Assembly (NCBI GenBank): GCA_963082975.1
Contig: OY720348.1
Span: forward strand, 21,319,146 to 21,383,145
Direction of reading: 5' to 3'
Origin: Labia minor
Lineage: Eukaryota > Arthropoda > Insecta > Dermaptera > Spongiphoridae
DNA: 64,000 nt
Each line of letters begins with the position of its first letter. Position 1 is the stretch's first letter. Below are positions 1-14,663 of the stretch, piece after piece. Made by a program: the position numbers and the translations under genes. The notes under the pieces are model-generated. The model worked only from the letters and a program-made list of their open reading frames with translations. It made no database searches and was not told the origin of the DNA.

Positions 1-302
1 CCTCAAATAAATATGTTAATTTAAAAGAGTCAATACCCTAAAATAAAAAATATATTTTAAAATAATTTTATAAGAGCAGTTGCTAAAATCAAAAGATACA
101 TAAGTATATAAAGATTTCTATGAAATTAATAATAGTAGAACAACAAAATTAATAAACAATCTAAACAGTTTAAATTTGTTATAAATTTGGATGTAATAGT
201 TTAATAATATCATATTTTTTTTTTTAAAAATATTTCTTTGACATAAATTAATTTCATTTAAACTATTCCCGAGAACTTAAACATGATATGACCAGTACTT
301 AC

Positions 303-598
303 AATAAATTTTTGAAGTTTATTAAAAAAGCTTAAACCATTTTTATTAAGTCGAGTAATTAATTCAGGTGTGCCTTCCAATTCAATCTTATAATAATCTA
401 ATCCGAGAATAATTTGTTCATGAGCAGCTTCTAAATAATAAAGAAGAAGTTCTTCTGAAGGTTTAACAGATTTACCGGTTATTGATTGCCATAAAAGTTT
501 AGTGGATCTAAAATAATCAAGGTTACAGATAACATTTTTTTAATCCTTATCATATATAATAAACTAATTAATAAATACATATAAGCAGGAGTTTCCAT
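303..598 (-). CDS. unrecognised gene, first two coding exons (partial)
   Basis: I do not recognise this protein. Exon 1 would be 579-598 (ATG at 596-598, starting METPAY) and exon 2 303-507, joined by a 71-nt intron with GT and TTTTAG borders. Exon 2 ends at a GTAAGT donor, so the gene continues beyond the left edge. Splicing keeps one open frame of 75 codons; without it the frame stops. Exon 2 reads as helical sequence with blocks such as STKLLWQSITGK, EELLLYYLEAAHEQ and LNKNGLSFFNKLQKF. Codon use and spacing look like a real conserved exon, unlike the surrounding AT-rich DNA. The gene is divergent from WASHC1, with about 1.2 kb between start codons. The start is the weakest part: exon 1 is only 20 nt. 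Confidence 0.5.
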
Positions 599-1829
599 TA
601 TAATTTCAAATAATCTTTATTTTGTAGGTAGAATAAAATGCCAATTTAAAATAGTTGTCAAATATAATTTTGGTGAGTTTCGGGAACTTTAATATTTTTT
701 AATATAAGTTTACTTTAAACATTAAAAAAATAAAATTAAACATTTTGTATAATAAAAAAATATATTTCTATAAGAAAATAGTAAATTCAATGTTAAGATA
801 GTTTTGCAAAATTAAAACGAAGCATGTAGAAAATGATAAATATTTCAAAATTAAGCGAATCTCGTTTTATCAAATGCTTGACTTAATCAAAAAACAATAA
901 ACATTATATCACTTTATTTATTCATAATAATTAAAAAATAATTATTTTATTCTAATTTTAAAAAGTAAATTAACTTTTAAAAAATAAATTATGATAACTA
1001 TTCAATTAAAATTATAAAGCGGTATATTTAAATGTATCTGAATTTACTAAACTTATTATATATTTATTTATAAATAATAAATAAAGAAATAAAGAAAGAA
1101 ATAATAAAATGAAAATAATATATAAAAACTAATGATATCTTATTAACAAAGTAATTTCATATATTTTTGAAAATGGAATTGAAATAATAGAATTTTCAAC
1201 AATTTCGATTTCTATATATATTTATAACATTTGGAACATTTATACACCTACAAAAAGCATTTTAGAATCCTAATGTATTTTATTCATTGAGCAATAATAA
1301 GAGAAATATACGTAAAATTGTCCGATTGATTAATTTCTTAAGTCCTTATTTTTCTAATTTTAGTTATAAATAATATACTATATTTAATTTAATTATTATT
1401 ACCGTCAGAGATTTAGATAACAAAATAAGGAATATTTTATTTGAGAAAAAAATATTTTAATAATTATTATTATTTAAATGAAATAGAAGTTGATTTTACT
1501 CTTATTTTAATATTATATTATAACATTTTTTTACAAGTAAAAAAACAATTTTTCTGTAAAAAGAATTAAGTATATTTTCATTAATAATTAATAGTTTAAC
1601 ATTTAAAATATTATTATTAATTAATTTTTATTTTTTAATTACCATTCAAATTTTAAAAATAATGTATAGCAGTGATAAATTGCAGATTGTTGTTCATTTC
1701 CTATTTTGACATTGACATTTATGGACCATTAGACATAAGAATTATTGCCGTAAATATCTATATATAAATATGAAGATTAAATCAATTTTCTCTAATGAAC
1801 TTAATTAAAACAAACAAAATTCATTAAAT
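599..1829. other. divergent intergenic region upstream of WASHC1
   Basis: This 1.2 kb lies between two divergent start codons and is almost pure A/T. I see no open frame of note. A TATA-like run (tatatataaata, about 1758-1770) lies 60-70 bases before the WASHC1 ATG, but such strings are common here. It is the likely position of both promoters; no specific factor site can be supported. Confidence 0.35.
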
Positions 1830-4800
1830 ATGAGTGAATTTGTATATAAAATTCCCATAATACCACAAGATCTTAGAAATGAAGAAACTATAACCCAAAT
1901 TTCTAATTCATTAGAATATTTAAAACAAGTTTCTGATGACATTTTCAATAGAATCGATCAAAGATATAATCAAAATTGTGAAAAACTTAAATCAATTCAA
2001 GATAGAATAAAAATAACAAGTGAACAAGTATCTAAATTAACTGGAAGTAATAAAGCAACTAAGGTACAGGAAAAACCTTTTTTTTTATATATCTGTTATT
2101 TTTTTAAATGATTAAATAATACAATATAAACAATAAATAATTACTTATTCATCATTTGATATTTATTACATTTTATTTTATCTCTATAACCATATATAGT
2201 TTAAATATATAGTTAATAGGAGGGTAAGACAATCTTCAATAATATATAATAAATAAAATTATATGATAATTAATAAAAGAATTATACAATTTATAGACTC
2301 ACATTATTTACTAATCAAATAGTAATAATAAGTTTTCCAGCAGCAATGCTGAGAAATTGCAATCAAATCGAATAATAATAATAATAATTCCAAAAAAAAA
2401 GACAAGTTTAAATTTTTAATACTTAGGAACTATAATAATAAGAAAATAATATTTGAGAAGAATTTATATTAAGATTACATTCGAATAGTCCATATTATTA
2501 TATCAACACACATATATATTATCGAAAAATATTAACATTAAAATCAATAAATCATTTTGCCTATTATATCATATGAATGTGAAGCGTGGTTCATGACATA
2601 AAGGGATGAGAATAAAATGGTTGTGATGGATGGAATTCGAGGTTTAGATAAAAGGGACTATGAGCAAGTTTGGTTAGGAGAAATTGGATGGAAATAGCTC
2701 GGATTAACCAGTTGGAGGAAGTTGGTTTCTACGGTCAAGAATTTTCGAATTCGGTAGTCTCCAGAGATAAATAGTTTCAAACAAGCAGAATTACCACTAT
2801 TAATAGTCATACTTAAAAAATTATATATATTTATGTTTTTTAGGTTTTTTCATCATCTAAATATCCTGCATCTGAATTAAAAACAAATTACCAATCACTT
2901 TTTAATGAATCCAATGAATATTCAATTACTAAGACTGATATATCAAGCAAACATTCTCAAATTCCTTTAAAAAATTTAGAAGTAAGTGTTATATTTTTAT
3001 GTATTTTCTATTTAATATTAAATTCTAAAAATTTTTAGGAAAAATTACAATTTTATCATGTAAAATTTAATAAAAAATTGAATAAATCAAATTTTCAAAT
3101 AACCCCGGAGGAAGGATTAGGAAATCTTCCAAAAGATATAGATTCTATTAGCTCCCTTCTCCTATTTAATACATCTGAAAATCCGTAAGTATTTGGGTGG
3201 AGTAATTTCACTTTATGTTTCAAACTATAAGATGTTTCAAAAGATTGGAAACTAAATTAAATTAATTATTTTGAAAAATAAATAAGCCATTCTTCTTTTT
3301 AGATATAAACAATATCATATTCTTGATCCCCTTGGAGCTACTTCTAAAATTCGTCAAATTCGTGAAACAGAAAATAATGATACATTAGAAGCAGCACCTA
3401 TTTCAATTTCGAAAAGAGATAATCATATTAGAGGAGTTAGAGAAAGTTATTTTTACACCCCAGGACTTGGTGAAGTTCCTCAAATAGATGTTCCTTTAGA
3501 TCTTCCAGATTTACCTGGTAATATATAATAATATAACAATAATAATAATAATTAATACACCAGTCTTTAATCTCAAGAAATCCCAGTGTCAAATTGATAT
3601 TTTATTAAATACCTAACAAATATATTTTTATAAATAGTTGTAAATTTTGATCATCCATGAAATAGACAAAAAAAAATGAGTTTGATTGAATAAAATTAAT
3701 AATACTTAAATACTTATATATTTTTATTATTTTAAACATAGGTATTGCTGGGGATTTACGGTATTGCATGGATTATGGACCTGCAATTGCTCCATCTGTT
3801 TCTACAACACCAGCCATACCTGAGTTACCAAATTTAGTTCCAGAAAATACAGAAATTTCATCAAAGGAATTTTCAAATGATGAATCCAATAACAGAAAAC
3901 CTAAGAGGGCAGGAAATCAAAACATCCATAATCATCCCACACTACCTTCTCCTACTACTAGTACTACTACTACTACTTCTCTTTCTAATAATCTAAATGA
4001 AAATTTATCAAATGCATCTCAGCCACCACCTCCACCTCCCCCACCACCACCACCACCACCACCATTAGCACCTCCTCCACCACCTCCGCCACCACCCCCT
4101 CCCCCTCCACAACCTTTTTCTGATCAACAAGGATCTGTTAATGAAAAAAAGGAGATCAATTCTAAACCTAAAGTAATAAGATAAATATTTTATTTCCTAT
4201 TATATTATTATTATTAAATAATTTTTACATTTCATTTGTTCATTTTAATGTGAATCTATAATTCATTTAATTGAATTAACATCAGCATTATCTTTCAATA
4301 GTTAATTTGTTTATTCTATTAAAAAAAATGGACTAAAAATGAAAACCGTGTCAAAATTTGCTTAGTGTATATGATTCCGACTTTTCTGATGTTCCGTCCT
4401 ACAAATAGGAATTGTAAAATCGCCATGTATCTCCAAATATTCTTTGAATATAATAGACATGACATTTGATTTGAAATAAATGAATTAAAAAATGACAAAC
4501 ACATTGATTGATTTCCTATTTCGGAAAACATCATTAGAAAGAGCAAAAAATCGCCGTGTATATGTATATATATATATATAAATATATCGGCAAAACAATT
4601 AATCCACAATGCTATTCAGAGATTTATAACAACAAAAACAAAATACACAAATTTTGAAATTTCAAATTTCTGTATATATATTATTATTGACTTAAATTAA
4701 ATGATTTATCTCTTTTATTTTTCTTATAATTATTATTATTATAATTTCAGAATTTACCTTCTAATGATGCTAGAGCAAATTTAATGGAAGAAATAAGAAA

Positions 4801-5533
4801 GGCAGGGGGCTCTGAAAAGGCAAAACTTCGTTCAGCTAGAGATTTAAAGTTCGAAGCGAAACGAAAAAAAAATGTAAATAAAAATAAATAATTATATAAT
4901 AAATATATTTATAGATTTTTTGGGTTTATTGAAATATTTTTAGTAAACTAAAATTAAATTAAAGAATTATTTTTAATTAGTTTTCAAGTTGGTTAATTTT
5001 CTTTTCCACAGAAAGCTTGATTACATAGTATATCAAACCGAAATTTGCATAATTCAAATAAATTAAACAACTTTAAATTCTATTCAATAATTTAATTCAT
5101 CATTATTCTTATTAAGCTTAATTTTAGGTTACGAAATTAATAATTTAAGTAAATTTTAAGACAATTTAAAATAAGAATGATACACTTTTTTATTTTAATT
5201 ATTTAGAAATAATTTTTTTTAATAATAATTATAAAAAAATATTTCTAGGAAGAGAAAGCTGTTGGTGGATCTGGCGGAGGAAATGACTTAATGGCTGATT
5301 TACATGCGAAATTATCTTTGAGAAGAAAAGTAAGTTCATTGTTACAATAATATAATATATTTCTATAGAACTAAATTTATTTTTGATCACAGGGAATATC
5401 TGGTTTGAATAAAGATGAAAAATCCGAAGGGGTAGGTGGTGTTATGAAACGAGTTTCAGGGATGATTCCACCACCACCCGTCTCTTCAGATCCCTCCAAT
5501 ACGAATTCCGACGAAGATGAAGAATGGGATTAA
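1830..5533 (+). CDS. WASHC1: WASH complex subunit 1 (WASH), complete, 8 exons
   Basis: WASH is the nucleation-promoting subunit of the endosomal WASH complex. It activates Arp2/3 to make branched actin for retromer-dependent sorting. Coding exons: 1830-2063, 2844-2981, 3039-3184, 3303-3517, 3742-4172, 4751-4873, 5249-5329, 5393-5533; all junctions are GT-AG and the frame is continuous for 502 codons (human about 465). The N-terminal WHD1 region carries the family blocks IPQDLR, QVSDDIF and [11 protein letters not shown] proline tract lies at about residues 339-367. The VCA end follows: a WH2 motif ([13 protein letters not shown]...KLR, from about 393), a connector ([17 protein letters not shown]) and an acidic tail ending DEDEEWD, with the Trp that touches Arp2/3. 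Intron 1 holds a LINE remnant and intron 5 (578 nt) is plain AT-rich. Identification is firm; exact exon edges are by eye. Confidence 0.95.
2558..2775 (+). mobile_element. decayed non-LTR retrotransposon 3' end (copy L1) in WASHC1 intron 1
   Basis: The stretch translates, with stops, to YECEAWFMT then DEN and further downstream blocks. These match the C-terminal region after the reverse transcriptase in the longer copy at 58.3-59.3 kb (LYGREAWSMT, GDES). It ends with tttctacggtcaagaattttcga, the same end as that copy (ttgcggccaagaactttcgag), followed by a short GATAAATAG tail. It is heavily degenerate and cannot be functional. Confidence 0.6.
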
Positions 5534-6779
5534 ATGACATTCCTAATAATATTAATTAATTTTATTTGTTTAATCAGATTTCTGCCAATATTTATTTTCA
5601 CGGTGGACACGAAATAGCTATTGCCCATAAACCATGGAATAAAAATTACTACAAAAGACAAAGAAACTTAAAATATTGTAAAAAAATATATTTTTTTTAT
5701 TTTTACACACATTTAGAATAAGGAAAAAAAATAACCTATTCTTTTTTTTGTTAATATTTTTGAAAATTATTACATATATATTGTATATAAACATATATAT
5801 AAAAACAAAGAATATATTATTACTTAATAAAATGTAATAATCTATCCAACGAATTTTTAATTTCCTTGAAAATTCTGTTAAACATTTTTGTATTTTATAT
5901 TTATTTTGCACTTCTGATAAATTTTTAATTTAAATTTAATTTGAATATCTATATTGTTTTTTTACATTTGAACAATATATAAAATTAAACTTAAATTATT
6001 CTTTTATTGATTACCTTTGAAATATAATAGTAAAATTTGGAAAAATATTTCTTAATTGAATTATATATTAACTTTATATTGATCATTAAATATTAAAATT
6101 GAATATTTCAATATAAATGTGCACCCAACATTTAAAGAAAAAATTGTTTATTTTTCATAATTAATAAATGATTAAAATTTCAATACATTACGTTCCATCA
6201 TCATAAATAGTATAATCAAATATGTTTTGAAAAAATAAAATTTAAAATTATTCTTTTAGAAAAAAGATCTTAAAATTTCTCTCCAAAGTATCCAGAATCT
6301 AATTTCTAATATATATAATAATTATATTAAAAGTCTTTCATTCCATATTTGTACATATATATCGAATAAAAATGTATATTCTTTTAACAAGTTAAAATAA
6401 AAATAATAGTTTGATATGAATGTTTTTATAATTTTATAATTTGGCATTTTGATAAAAAAAATCCCAATAACTTTATAACTTTATACAATAACTTTATATA
6501 AGAAATTATTAAATTAAAGAGTTGAAATAATTTATATATATATATATATATATAAGTATATATATTCTCTAATTTGAATTTTTCTTTAGATTGATTTTAA
6601 ATTCATTTTTTTTCTTTTAAAAGATAAGATTAAATATATTTAAGAAACGTTATAAATCCCATAAAATGATATATATTATATATATATATTTTAAATTTTA
6701 GAAGATATAAAAATATCTTTGATGTTGGTATATTTCTTTTCCAAGTATCTTCTGGTCCCGAAATGTAAACATTTTTCTT
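5534..6779. other. WASHC1/ELAPOR convergent intergenic region
   Basis: The two genes converge here. The sequence is nearly all A/T with a (TA)n run at about 6535-6556 and several AATAAA-like strings on both strands, as expected for two 3' UTRs. No open frame, repeat family or RNA gene could be supported. Confidence 0.4.
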
Positions 6780-9700
6780 TTATTTATTTAGATGAATTGT
6801 TTCAAAAGGATTTCCAGATTCGGCCTGCAAATAACAAGTATTAAAAATTAAAATGATTCAAATACTTGATCTTGATAAAAATTAGATTTTGTTAAATACA
6901 TTTTAATAATGGACACAATTTTTGAATAAAATGTAAATTAAATATTGTAAAAAGTGTAATAAAAATAAAAGTTCTATTTATAACATTTTTAAATTTAACT
7001 TTCTAATATTCTCATTTTCGCAACAAGCAGAGCAGATGTAATTTTTAATATTTCTAGACATTGTAAATTGAAACGGTGCAATGTGGATTGTGTGTGTGGT
7101 AAACGATTTTTAAAATAAATTAATTCTAAATTAATTTAGTTAAAATATATATCTATTTACTATTGAATAATTATTATTCATTTTAATTAAATATTAAATG
7201 AATAAAATGAACTATTTTATTGTAATCTTGATAAGGTGCATTTTCAAACAATACTCGCTTCTAATATTCATATTAATTATTATTTATTTTTAAAATTTCT
7301 TTTAACTGTTAATTTATAGAGATTAATTAAGAAATATAACATTTAAATAATAAAAGTACAAGGGAGAATTTTAAATTAAATATAAATTATAATTACTTTA
7401 GTTGTCATTGCCTTTAATCGATTAAGTAATCCTGCTGCGGGTCTTGGTTGATTAAATTGAATTTCTTCTTCTTCCCCATCATCTAAAGCACAACTTTCAG
7501 CTGGAGGTAAATTGCTATCACCTTCTGTTTCTCCATCCCGACTTCCAGAAGATTGAACTAATTTCATATATTTATATTCCAAACTTTGTGAACGCCGCCA
7601 AAAGTATAACATTAAACTACAAAGTAAAAGTGCTAATGCAACTGTAGTTGCAATAACAGCCTTAAAAAAGGAAGGATTTATTATAATTTATATATTATTA
7701 TTTTTCTATATCTGGAAAATAAAAACTTACTTGATATTCTAATGGAATATAAGTTTTACATGAAACAACTTTTGACGTTGGAAAAGATTCTTTTTTAAGG
7801 CAACCATCAGGAGGCAAATAGTGAATAGTTTGGTAACCTTTGAGACATTCTCCTTTAACAACTCTGCAAGATTTATCAATAATAGAATTAAATTATTATA
7901 TTCACATTATAATTTATAATTTTATAAGCTTAAAATCAATATAACTATCATAACTAGATGTGCACCTGCTAGAGAGGGAGGGGAACTTCTAAATTATTAT
8001 TTATGGTGTATTGGCACTTTTTAAAAATAATGTAAAAAAGTTATCCAAATTTGTATACATTAACTACATACACCTAGGTATAGATATTACCAGGCAGTTT
8101 GATAAGTCAATTACTTTTTTAATTATCTATGCCACACTGTCATTTGTAGATAGCATACTAGAAAATAATCTTGCGAATTTTGAGGAAGTAAAGGGCGAAC
8201 TTCGTGTGTTAATCAAACATTATTTGGGCTATATATTTTTTTGGCAAAAAAATTATAATAAAAAAGTATCTGATTTATAAAACTGCCTTCGAATTATATA
8301 TTTTTAAATTAAATAACTCACTTATAATCATGTTCTTTACAAACTGGACAAGCCATTTCAGAGGACCAAAAGAAATTAAAATTGCAACCATCACAAGTAC
8401 CATCAGGACAGTGGGCTGGAAGTTGTACAGATCCATTTCCTTGTGAATTCTTATCACAGTGTAAAGTTATGACTGTAATCCTTCCTTGAGGACAAGATCT
8501 AGTAGCCCTACAAATTTCAAAAAAAAATATTTATTTCAGAATTATTGATGAGTAAGAAGTAGTAGAATTTCATTTTTGATCAATATATTTGTAGAATTTA
8601 TAGATATATATATAAAGACATACAATGGAGTTAAATAAAAGAAATTTAAATCTTTTGGACCGCTTATTTCTTCAAATTCTTTGATCACTTTGATATTTAG
8701 ATAACTTTTATCTGTTGTTACAGCAATAAGTTCGTCTCCTAAAGTTACAGACTGAGTTGACAAAACTAACTCATTCGCTGCCCATTGACTGGGTACAATG
8801 GTCGTACGACAAATGAAGGATTTAATCTAAAAAGGAAAATAATTATATTTTTTGAAAATGTATAAAAAAATTTATAAATAAGTTCATAAATAAATATAAA
8901 TAAAAATATTTATAGATAGGATAAATAAGATGCTTTAATTATTTGTAATAGTCGCCCCCTGAATATTCCTTGGGATTATAAATACCTTAGTATAGAAATT
9001 ATCATTATTTCCGATTCGGTGATTCGAATAAAAGATTTAAGTGTCTTAAGTTATATAATCCTTATTTTGAGATTTATAATTAGATATTAGACATTTTTTG
9101 TGATTGTTTTTTCATAAATTAGTTTTTATATATGTCATAGCATTGTTACTTGGAAACTCAAATCAAAAGTAAATAATCTATAAAAGATTAATTAACCTGG
9201 GATGCTTGCCCTTCTTGTTGATATGATACATTATTCGAACATAATGCTGTTTGACTACACAGACTGATATTAAAAAGATGATAATATTGAGCACCTGAAG
9301 CCGTAAATAGATGCGATCCCTTTACTTGATAAGGACTAAAAATAAAATAAAAATAATTATTTATACAGAAATAAAAAATATTTGTTTAATTATATTTATA
9401 AATACCTCGCTAATTGATGTAAATCGAAAGTTAACCCATCATGTTCGAATTTACATGATGTTGTGCATTGGACTCCGTCTAGACTACCTAATCCAGGCCC
9501 GCAAGGCTCGCAAGATGATATTCCATAGGCAAGTGGTCCAGAAACCACATGGTCCTTGGGACACGGAGTACATGTTGATGTATTCGCATCGACGTATTGT
9601 CCAGCGGGACATGGAATACAACCACCTTGGATCACTTCGTCAACCGAGTCAGATTCCTTAAAAACAAAATAAAATAATTAAAAAGATAAAATCAAATTAT

Positions 9701-12700
9701 ATAATGAATAAATAAACAGATTCGAATGCAACATTTTTTATAAAGATACAAATAAACTTTCATCATTTTTTCTAAAAAATGAATAATTAAACGAAATGAA
9801 ATATCTTGTGTAGTCATTTCTAATGTAAATGTAAGTTTTTCTTGAGTTTGGCATCAATCTTTTTGCAAGAATGCTTCCAATTCAGTATCTTGATAAACTT
9901 ACATCTTTCCATTAAGTTCTTTGACTTCCACTTCAAATCTACCGTTCTTTTGAAACTACCCACGACAATTTCTCTAATTTAAAGCAGTTCCACCATATGC
10001 TTTCATAAACAATCGATGCGTCTGAGTAGCAAATTTATTCAAATTAAAAAGTAGTAAATCAAATCACGATTATTCGGCCGGAATCTTCACTTTTTCGCAT
10101 AATAATAATTATGTGATGCTGATAGGAAATTATTAATACTTCAACGTTATGTTATTATCAGATGTTACAATATTAAGTTTTACATCTGACATTTTGTATT
10201 TCGAAAAAAATTAGTAGTAAAATAATAAAACTGTGCAATTTTGTGTAATACTAAAGTATATGTAATGTCAAAATAATTTCATTTTCAAAATCAAATATTT
10301 TTCCAGATTTTAAAGAATTCAAATTTATTAGAAAAAAAAATGCACGAAAACTTAACTTCAATGTTTCTTAATATTGCATTCGAACAAATGGCAAAAAACA
10401 AAATGTCAATTTACCTGTCGACAAGGTAAACACACAGAGGCTCCTCCATCAATTGTGTTTGTTACATTGATGCTATAAATGCGCACCTGATCATCATAGA
10501 GATGAGAGGACATTTGATCCTCACCTAATTTCAATTGCTCAAAACCCCAGCTGAAAGTATAGGAATCGTTTGTTCTTATAATATAGGTATATTCATTTCG
10601 AGCAGATGGGCCAATCCAATTTTGTATAATTGAAATTCCCTTAATGTCCGATCCCTAAAATTAATCCACTAGATAAATAAAGAAATATTTTAATCAACAT
10701 TAAACAAAATAATAGTGAATATAAAACAAATTGGTATAATCATTTTTTAGTGTTAATAATTTTTAAATAAATTATATTAACATATCAAACACATAGTTTA
10801 TTTCATCATTAAATAATAAAAATCCATATTTTAAATAAATTAATAATTATGTTTAGTAAAATTGAAAAATAATCAAATAAAATATGTCTATTTATAAAAA
10901 AAAAACACTCTATTTAAAATAACAAAAGCATAAACAGTAGAAAATGACTAAAATATAAAAAAAATATTTCTATTTTACTGATAAAAAACATAAGCATATT
11001 ATAGATTCAATTTATAAATATTCTAATATTAAAAAAGTCAATATCAAGATACTTTAAAAGAAATTAATTTTCTTATTGAACTTTTTTATAGTAAAAACAG
11101 TTAAGACAAAATAGATTATCAAAAAATAAAATTATCCATAACCATAAAGGTTCAGATCTAATTCATCTAATTAGATATATTCAATATAAAACTTAAAATT
11201 TAAATTTGATTATGTATTTGTATTAATAAATACATAATCTAATATCATTATATAATATAAAATATTTTTTAGCCGTTAAGTATACCTGCATAAATAGAAA
11301 TTCACATTTAGCAGAGCAATCGAGCTCAAATTCAAATGAAATTCGGCCAACTTCTACATGTCTTCCTCCAGTAACACCACCCTGACTTCTAAATCCCGGA
11401 ATATATAAAGATAAAAGCAGATAAGAACGATCTTTATGGCGATGTCCGCTATGTATATGAGTTCTTGCTACTTGCCAGCCAGTTGAAATTTCACAATCAC
11501 TCTCTAGAATGAATGAATCATATGTTAATTCATCTAAATAATAATATTTAATAAAAAAATATCTCACCGTCAGGTTCGATACATCTTGCAACCATCATAG
11601 GAGGAAGTTCGTTCCAAATGGTAAGTTGATATCCATAATTTGGCGTTGTATAAGCTGGACAAGGTTTGCAGCTACTGCGTCCGTCAGAAAAGGTTCCGTG
11701 GGGACATTGTTGGCAACGCGAGCCATTTGTATAAGCCCATCCCGGATTGCAAGGGGGACAGGCCTGTTTTGATGAGGATTTCGGTAATTGAGAAGCTCCA
11801 GGCCGATCACCACGGCAGATTTTCGGTTGCACCCATTGGTAAATTTTTTGTGTCTGCTCAATAATGCAAACAAACATGTAAAATCCTTTATAAATTATAA
11901 TTTTATTTCAACTATTACAAAATATAAGTGCCTTAATTAAATTATATTGTTATATTAATTAATTTAAAAATTTTCTATCTATTAAATATGTAGAAAATTA
12001 AATAAAAATCTATCTCTTTCTAACATAACAACTGTAAACGTTGGGTTCTATAAGTAATATATTTATATATTATATAAATATATATACAAAAAGGGTTTAT
12101 CTTTACATTGGTTACAATTTAAAATTTTTTGCTTTTCTTTTTTTAAGAATTGATCTTGTTTGTACGGGAATATTATGTTGCTATTTCTCCAAATAATTAT
12201 TATTATATATATATATTATGTTTTCTATATAGTCCAATAGGATTGCAATTTTCTGATTTTTATAATTGTTGATGTTTATTGAGATCTGCTATTTAATTAA
12301 AAAACAAACAAACAAATGAAATAATTTTGGCTAAAAATGAAGCTCATACACTCTTAATATGTAAATTTAATAATGAACCTGAGGACATTTTTCAAAATTA
12401 TAAAATACCTACCCTAATATATAAAACTTTTTTTAGTATATTAAGATTAGATATTATTTCTTTTATATTCTAATATGTCTATATATTACTAATTAACAAA
12501 ATTTAAGACCTGATTCGAAGAATCGCAAGGAGTATGAGTAGCAAAATAATCCGAACTCGTACAAAGACTTCTGGTTCGACATTTACTTGATCCTCGAGGG
12601 GCGTATTCGGTAATATTATCGCAAGGATTACAATTACTAGCTGCCTTTTTAGACCAGTGATTTTCTGGACAGAGTCGACAACCCCTTGCTCCTTGTTCGC

Positions 12701-14622
12701 TGTAAGTGCCAGCACGACATGGTGAACAGGATGAAGTAAATGCCACACCTAAAAATGATTAGTATCGATTATTGAAATAAGTAATATTTTTATTTCTATT
12801 TTTTGGATCACGTACCACTTATCTCGATAGATCGAATTAATACCGGCTTTCCTTGATGGTGGTCCATACCAAATGTTTTCCATTGAAGGAGATTCTGTCC
12901 AGTTTTGAGCCGCACTGTATGCTGCTTCCATTCCCCCTCTCGAGTTCCGGAAGGCCAACGATATTCTTTTGCGTCTTCAATTGATTGACATTGTTCATTT
13001 TGCATCTAAAATAGCATATTTTCAATATTTTACCATGATTCATAAAAGTATATCTTAAATAAATTAATTACACTTTTGTAATTGACAGTATATAATTATA
13101 ATTGTAAAAACAATGTAAATTCAATTTTAGATAACCGAATTGTACATAAAGAAATCATTTGCAAGCCTCATTTCTTTTACAAACAACAACGTCTATATTT
13201 CATTTATCCTTCAAATATTGGAGGGGACTAATTTTATTCTATTCTAAAAGGGTGAGATGATAAACCTCATCGGAAAGTAAAACTAATTTTTTTCCTTCAT
13301 GAATTGCAGTTTATAAAAGATATGACTGATTGATAAGTTTCAAAATAAATAATTTATTGAATGAATAATACCACACAGACTTCATAAATTTAATAATAAT
13401 AAAAAAAAAATATTGAAGCAGAAAAAAAAATATCACTAAATAAATAAAATATTTTAATATTTTGATACTAATTAATTCAATATTATATAACAATCAATTT
13501 ATTTAAAATCGAGTTTTATAATAGTATTATTATTTATTTTTTTCCAATTTATTCTTTATGTATTTAAAAAAAAATCAATGCAAACCTCAAAATCAAAAAT
13601 AACATCTTTATCGAAGTACTGATAAGTATATGTAAGGTTCCCTGGTTTGACTAAATGAACTGTATAAGATAATGTAGCTGCACAGGGTCCGCCAAAAGAA
13701 GCTAGATAATCACCCCTGGGCTGCCAACCATATCTGTAAAGAGAGAAGTATGTATTATTCATAATCATCGATTAACTTCCTCCTCACCTGCTACAATTGA
13801 ACTCATCATTAAATCGAAACGAATTGCTTTTGAATGTTGATCGAAACGATTCAACTTGCGAATGAAATCCATCCGGCAATTTGTCCCAAGAATCAATTAA
13901 AATACCACCACCCAAAGAAAATGTTCCAGGTGGACATAATCGACATTGAAGATCTGATAAATCATAATAATATCCGGCCTCGCAAGAGATAGCTAAAACA
14001 AACAAGAGAATTGCTTATCAAATCAATAATTATTATTTTTTTCAAAATTTATTTATTCAGTTAATTCTATTCAATTATTATATTGATTAATTGTTTATTG
14101 CTAAGTTTGAAAAAATTCATATTTACTTACTACAATTGTTAACTCGTGTGAGAACAGTAGGCGATATGTCTGTACATTTTGTTGAGGCCGGAACTCGAAC
14201 TCGCCATCGTCCTTTCTCCGAATCACATTCCGTTAATTCATAATGATAGGTCATCTAGAAAGAAATCAAAGGAAAATTGAAGAGTAATTTTATTATTTTA
14301 TTACATTTCAACAAAATAAATAAATAAATAAATATAAATATTTTTCTATATATATATATATATATAATATTTGTGTGAATTAAAAATGAATTCAAATGTT
14401 TTTTTTTATTTAGAAGAAACAAAAACAAAAAAAAAAATCAAAATCAATCAATCTTTTTTTAAAAGTTCATCCTTATTTTACATACTCCACAAGTTGTTGT
14501 GAAATTCTATCATCGACCTTTGATTGTTTTTTTTTAAAATTAGAACATTAATGATCATACTATGAAATCTTATTTCCAATTTAATTTATTTTCAACTCAC
14601 TGATGATATTCATTTAATAAGT

Positions 14623-14663
<41 letters not shown>

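Noticed and set aside
4319-4609. 96-codon minus frame within WASHC1 intron 5
   Set aside because: Low-complexity, A/T-driven, rich in Ile/Phe/Tyr, with no family resemblance.
11595-11873. 92-codon minus frame overlapping ELAPOR exon 7 and a 74-codon plus frame on the other strand
   Set aside because: The neighbouring frame of the same exon carries the family cysteine motifs and splices in phase; these are shadow frames.
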